Positions 15,306 through 15,848 of a DNA stretch of 15,848 nucleotides are shown here, in pieces. This DNA is from CG1-02-35-72 sp036170135 (GTDB taxonomy: Bacteria; Bacteroidota; Bacteroidia; Flavobacteriales; Flavobacteriaceae), in assembly GCA_036170135.1 (NCBI GenBank), contig JAVHOP010000043.1:1-15848 (forward strand), in the 5' to 3' direction. The translations under genes were made by a program, and so were the position numbers. The number at the start of each line of letters is the position of its first letter. Positions within the stretch are counted from its first letter, which is position 1. The notes under the pieces were generated by a model that saw only the letters and a list, made by a program, of their open reading frames with translations, did no database searches and was not told the DNA's origin.

Positions 15306-15313
15306 CAAATTTA
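15306..15313 (-). promoter_or_regulatory. Candidate -7 promoter box of the decarboxylase gene
   Basis: The minus strand reads TAAATTTG, a full TAnnTTTG match, 18 bases upstream of the ATG at 15287. The TTG at its end is in frame with the gene but would be a start codon inside the promoter. No clear -33 element is seen. Confidence 0.45.
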
Positions 15314-15365
15314 AAATAATAAATTAGAAATCGCTCATAAAACATGTAGGCTTTGACGTATTTTG

Positions 15366-15373
15366 TATCTTTG
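15366..15373 (+). promoter_or_regulatory. Candidate -7 promoter box of mnmA
   Basis: TATCTTTG matches TAnnTTTG and ends 17 bases before the mnmA ATG at 15391. A TTTG occurs upstream, but with a spacing of only 10 bases, so the -33 element is uncertain. The 103-bp region to the decarboxylase ATG therefore holds two divergent candidate promoters. Confidence 0.5.
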
Positions 15374-15390
15374 CCGCTTAAAATATTAAT

Positions 15391-15848
15391 ATGAAACGGG
15401 TTGTCGTTGGACTTTCGGGTGGTGTTGATTCTAGCGTAGCAGCTTATCTTTTAAAGGAAGCCGGTTATGACGTTATTGGCTTGTTTATGAAAAATTGGCA
15501 TGACGATTCGGTAACTATTTCAAATGAATGCCCTTGGCTAGAAGACAGCAACGATGCGATGTTGGTGGCAGAAAAATTGGGAATTCCGTTTCAAGTTGTC
15601 GATTTAAGTGTCGACTATAAAGAACGGATTGTTGATTATATGTTTAAAGAATATAAAGCTGGAAGAACGCCTAATCCTGATGTGCTCTGTAACCGCGAAA
15701 TTAAGTTCGATTTATTCTTAAAAATAGCTCTTGATTTAGGAGCCGATTTTGTTGCTACAGGGCATTATTGCCAAAAGGAAGTTGTTGAGAATGGCGAAAA
15801 TACTATTTACAGATTGATGGCTGGAGCCGATGATAATAAAGACCAATC
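15391..15848 (+). CDS. mnmA: tRNA-uridine 2-sulfurtransferase (5' part, cut by the window edge)
   Basis: Cytosolic enzyme that adds sulfur to C2 of wobble uridine 34 in tRNA-Lys, -Glu and -Gln, using ATP and a persulfide relay. The first 152 codons are visible, in open frame to the end of the window. The PP-loop ATP-binding motif LSGGVDSSVAAYLL is at 8-21. The MnmA hallmark AGRTPNPDVLCNREIKF (90-106) carries the first catalytic Cys (Cys100), followed by DFVATGHYC (119-127). The second catalytic Cys would lie past the right edge. The ATG at 15391 is chosen because it gives the standard MnmA N-terminus MKRVVVGLSGGVDS and follows a -7 box by 17 bases. It is divergent from the PLP decarboxylase gene. 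The identity is firm. Confidence 0.97.
   Translation, partial: MKRVVVGLSGGVDSSVAAYLLKEAGYDVIGLFMKNWHDDSVTISNECPWLEDSNDAMLVAEKLGIPFQVVDLSVDYKERIVDYMFKEYKAGRTPNPDVLCNREIKFDLFLKIALDLGADFVATGHYCQKEVVENGENTIYRLMAGADDNKDQ

Noticed and set aside
15288..15308. TTG start giving a 491-residue decarboxylase
   Set aside because: The TTG is the end of a TAnnTTTG box on the same strand; the ATG at 15287 gives a normal N-terminus.

Overview
The window looks like a chromosomal segment of a member of the Bacteroidota, most likely the family Flavobacteriaceae. The reasons are low GC with strong A/T third-position bias, several candidate Bacteroidota-type -7 boxes (TAnnTTTG) just ahead of genes, a TonB-dependent receptor with an N-terminal carboxypeptidase-regulatory-like domain, and lineage-typical small proteins (a Haem_bd protein, a MORN-repeat protein, a KTGTF-type small lipoprotein). 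There are no rRNA or tRNA genes, no transposase, no integrase and no CRISPR array. Two runs of exactly 100 N (2777-2876 and 7479-7578) are assembly gaps.

Region 1 (1-8930, all minus strand) is a probable metal-linked envelope transport locus. In the direction of transcription it reads: TolC-type outer-membrane channel (8930-7608), HlyD-type adaptor interrupted by a gap (7600-6660), RND permease (6658-3461), a 101-residue protein with a PII/CutA-like pattern (3455-3150) and a 60-residue DUF2892-like membrane protein (3138-2956). Spacings are 1 to 11 bases, so this is almost certainly one operon. A tandem array of 47-bp hairpin units (2676-2943) follows. After it, behind its own candidate promoter, come a small His/Cys-rich exported protein (2593-2273) and a TonB-dependent receptor (2224-14) whose C-terminal half resembles the zinc receptor ZnuD. 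The first 12 bases of the window match the hairpin unit again, so hairpin elements appear to flank the small-protein/receptor pair on both sides.

Region 2 (9052-11548, minus strand) is purB (adenylosuccinate lyase), a small lipoprotein and a TerC/YgdQ-type membrane protein. They are joined by TAATG stop/start overlaps of one base. The 121-bp gap between terC and tolC holds two short perfect palindromes and a good -7 box and is the likely control region of the pump operon.

Region 3 (11668-13836, plus strand) is a three-gene unit: an exported DUF1028 protein with a TPR tail, a membrane-anchored Haem_bd protein with a CxxCH site, and an exported MORN-repeat protein. It converges on a PLP-dependent decarboxylase-family gene (15287-13833, minus); the two coding regions share a CTAG in which both stop. 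Region 4 (15391 to the right edge) is the 5' part of mnmA, the tRNA 2-thiouridylase.

Most genes belong to known families. The least explained parts are the PII-like and DUF2892-like partners of the RND pump, the His/Cys-rich companion of the ZnuD-like receptor, and the hairpin array between the two. Family assignments and remembered similarities are from reading the sequence only; no database search was run.
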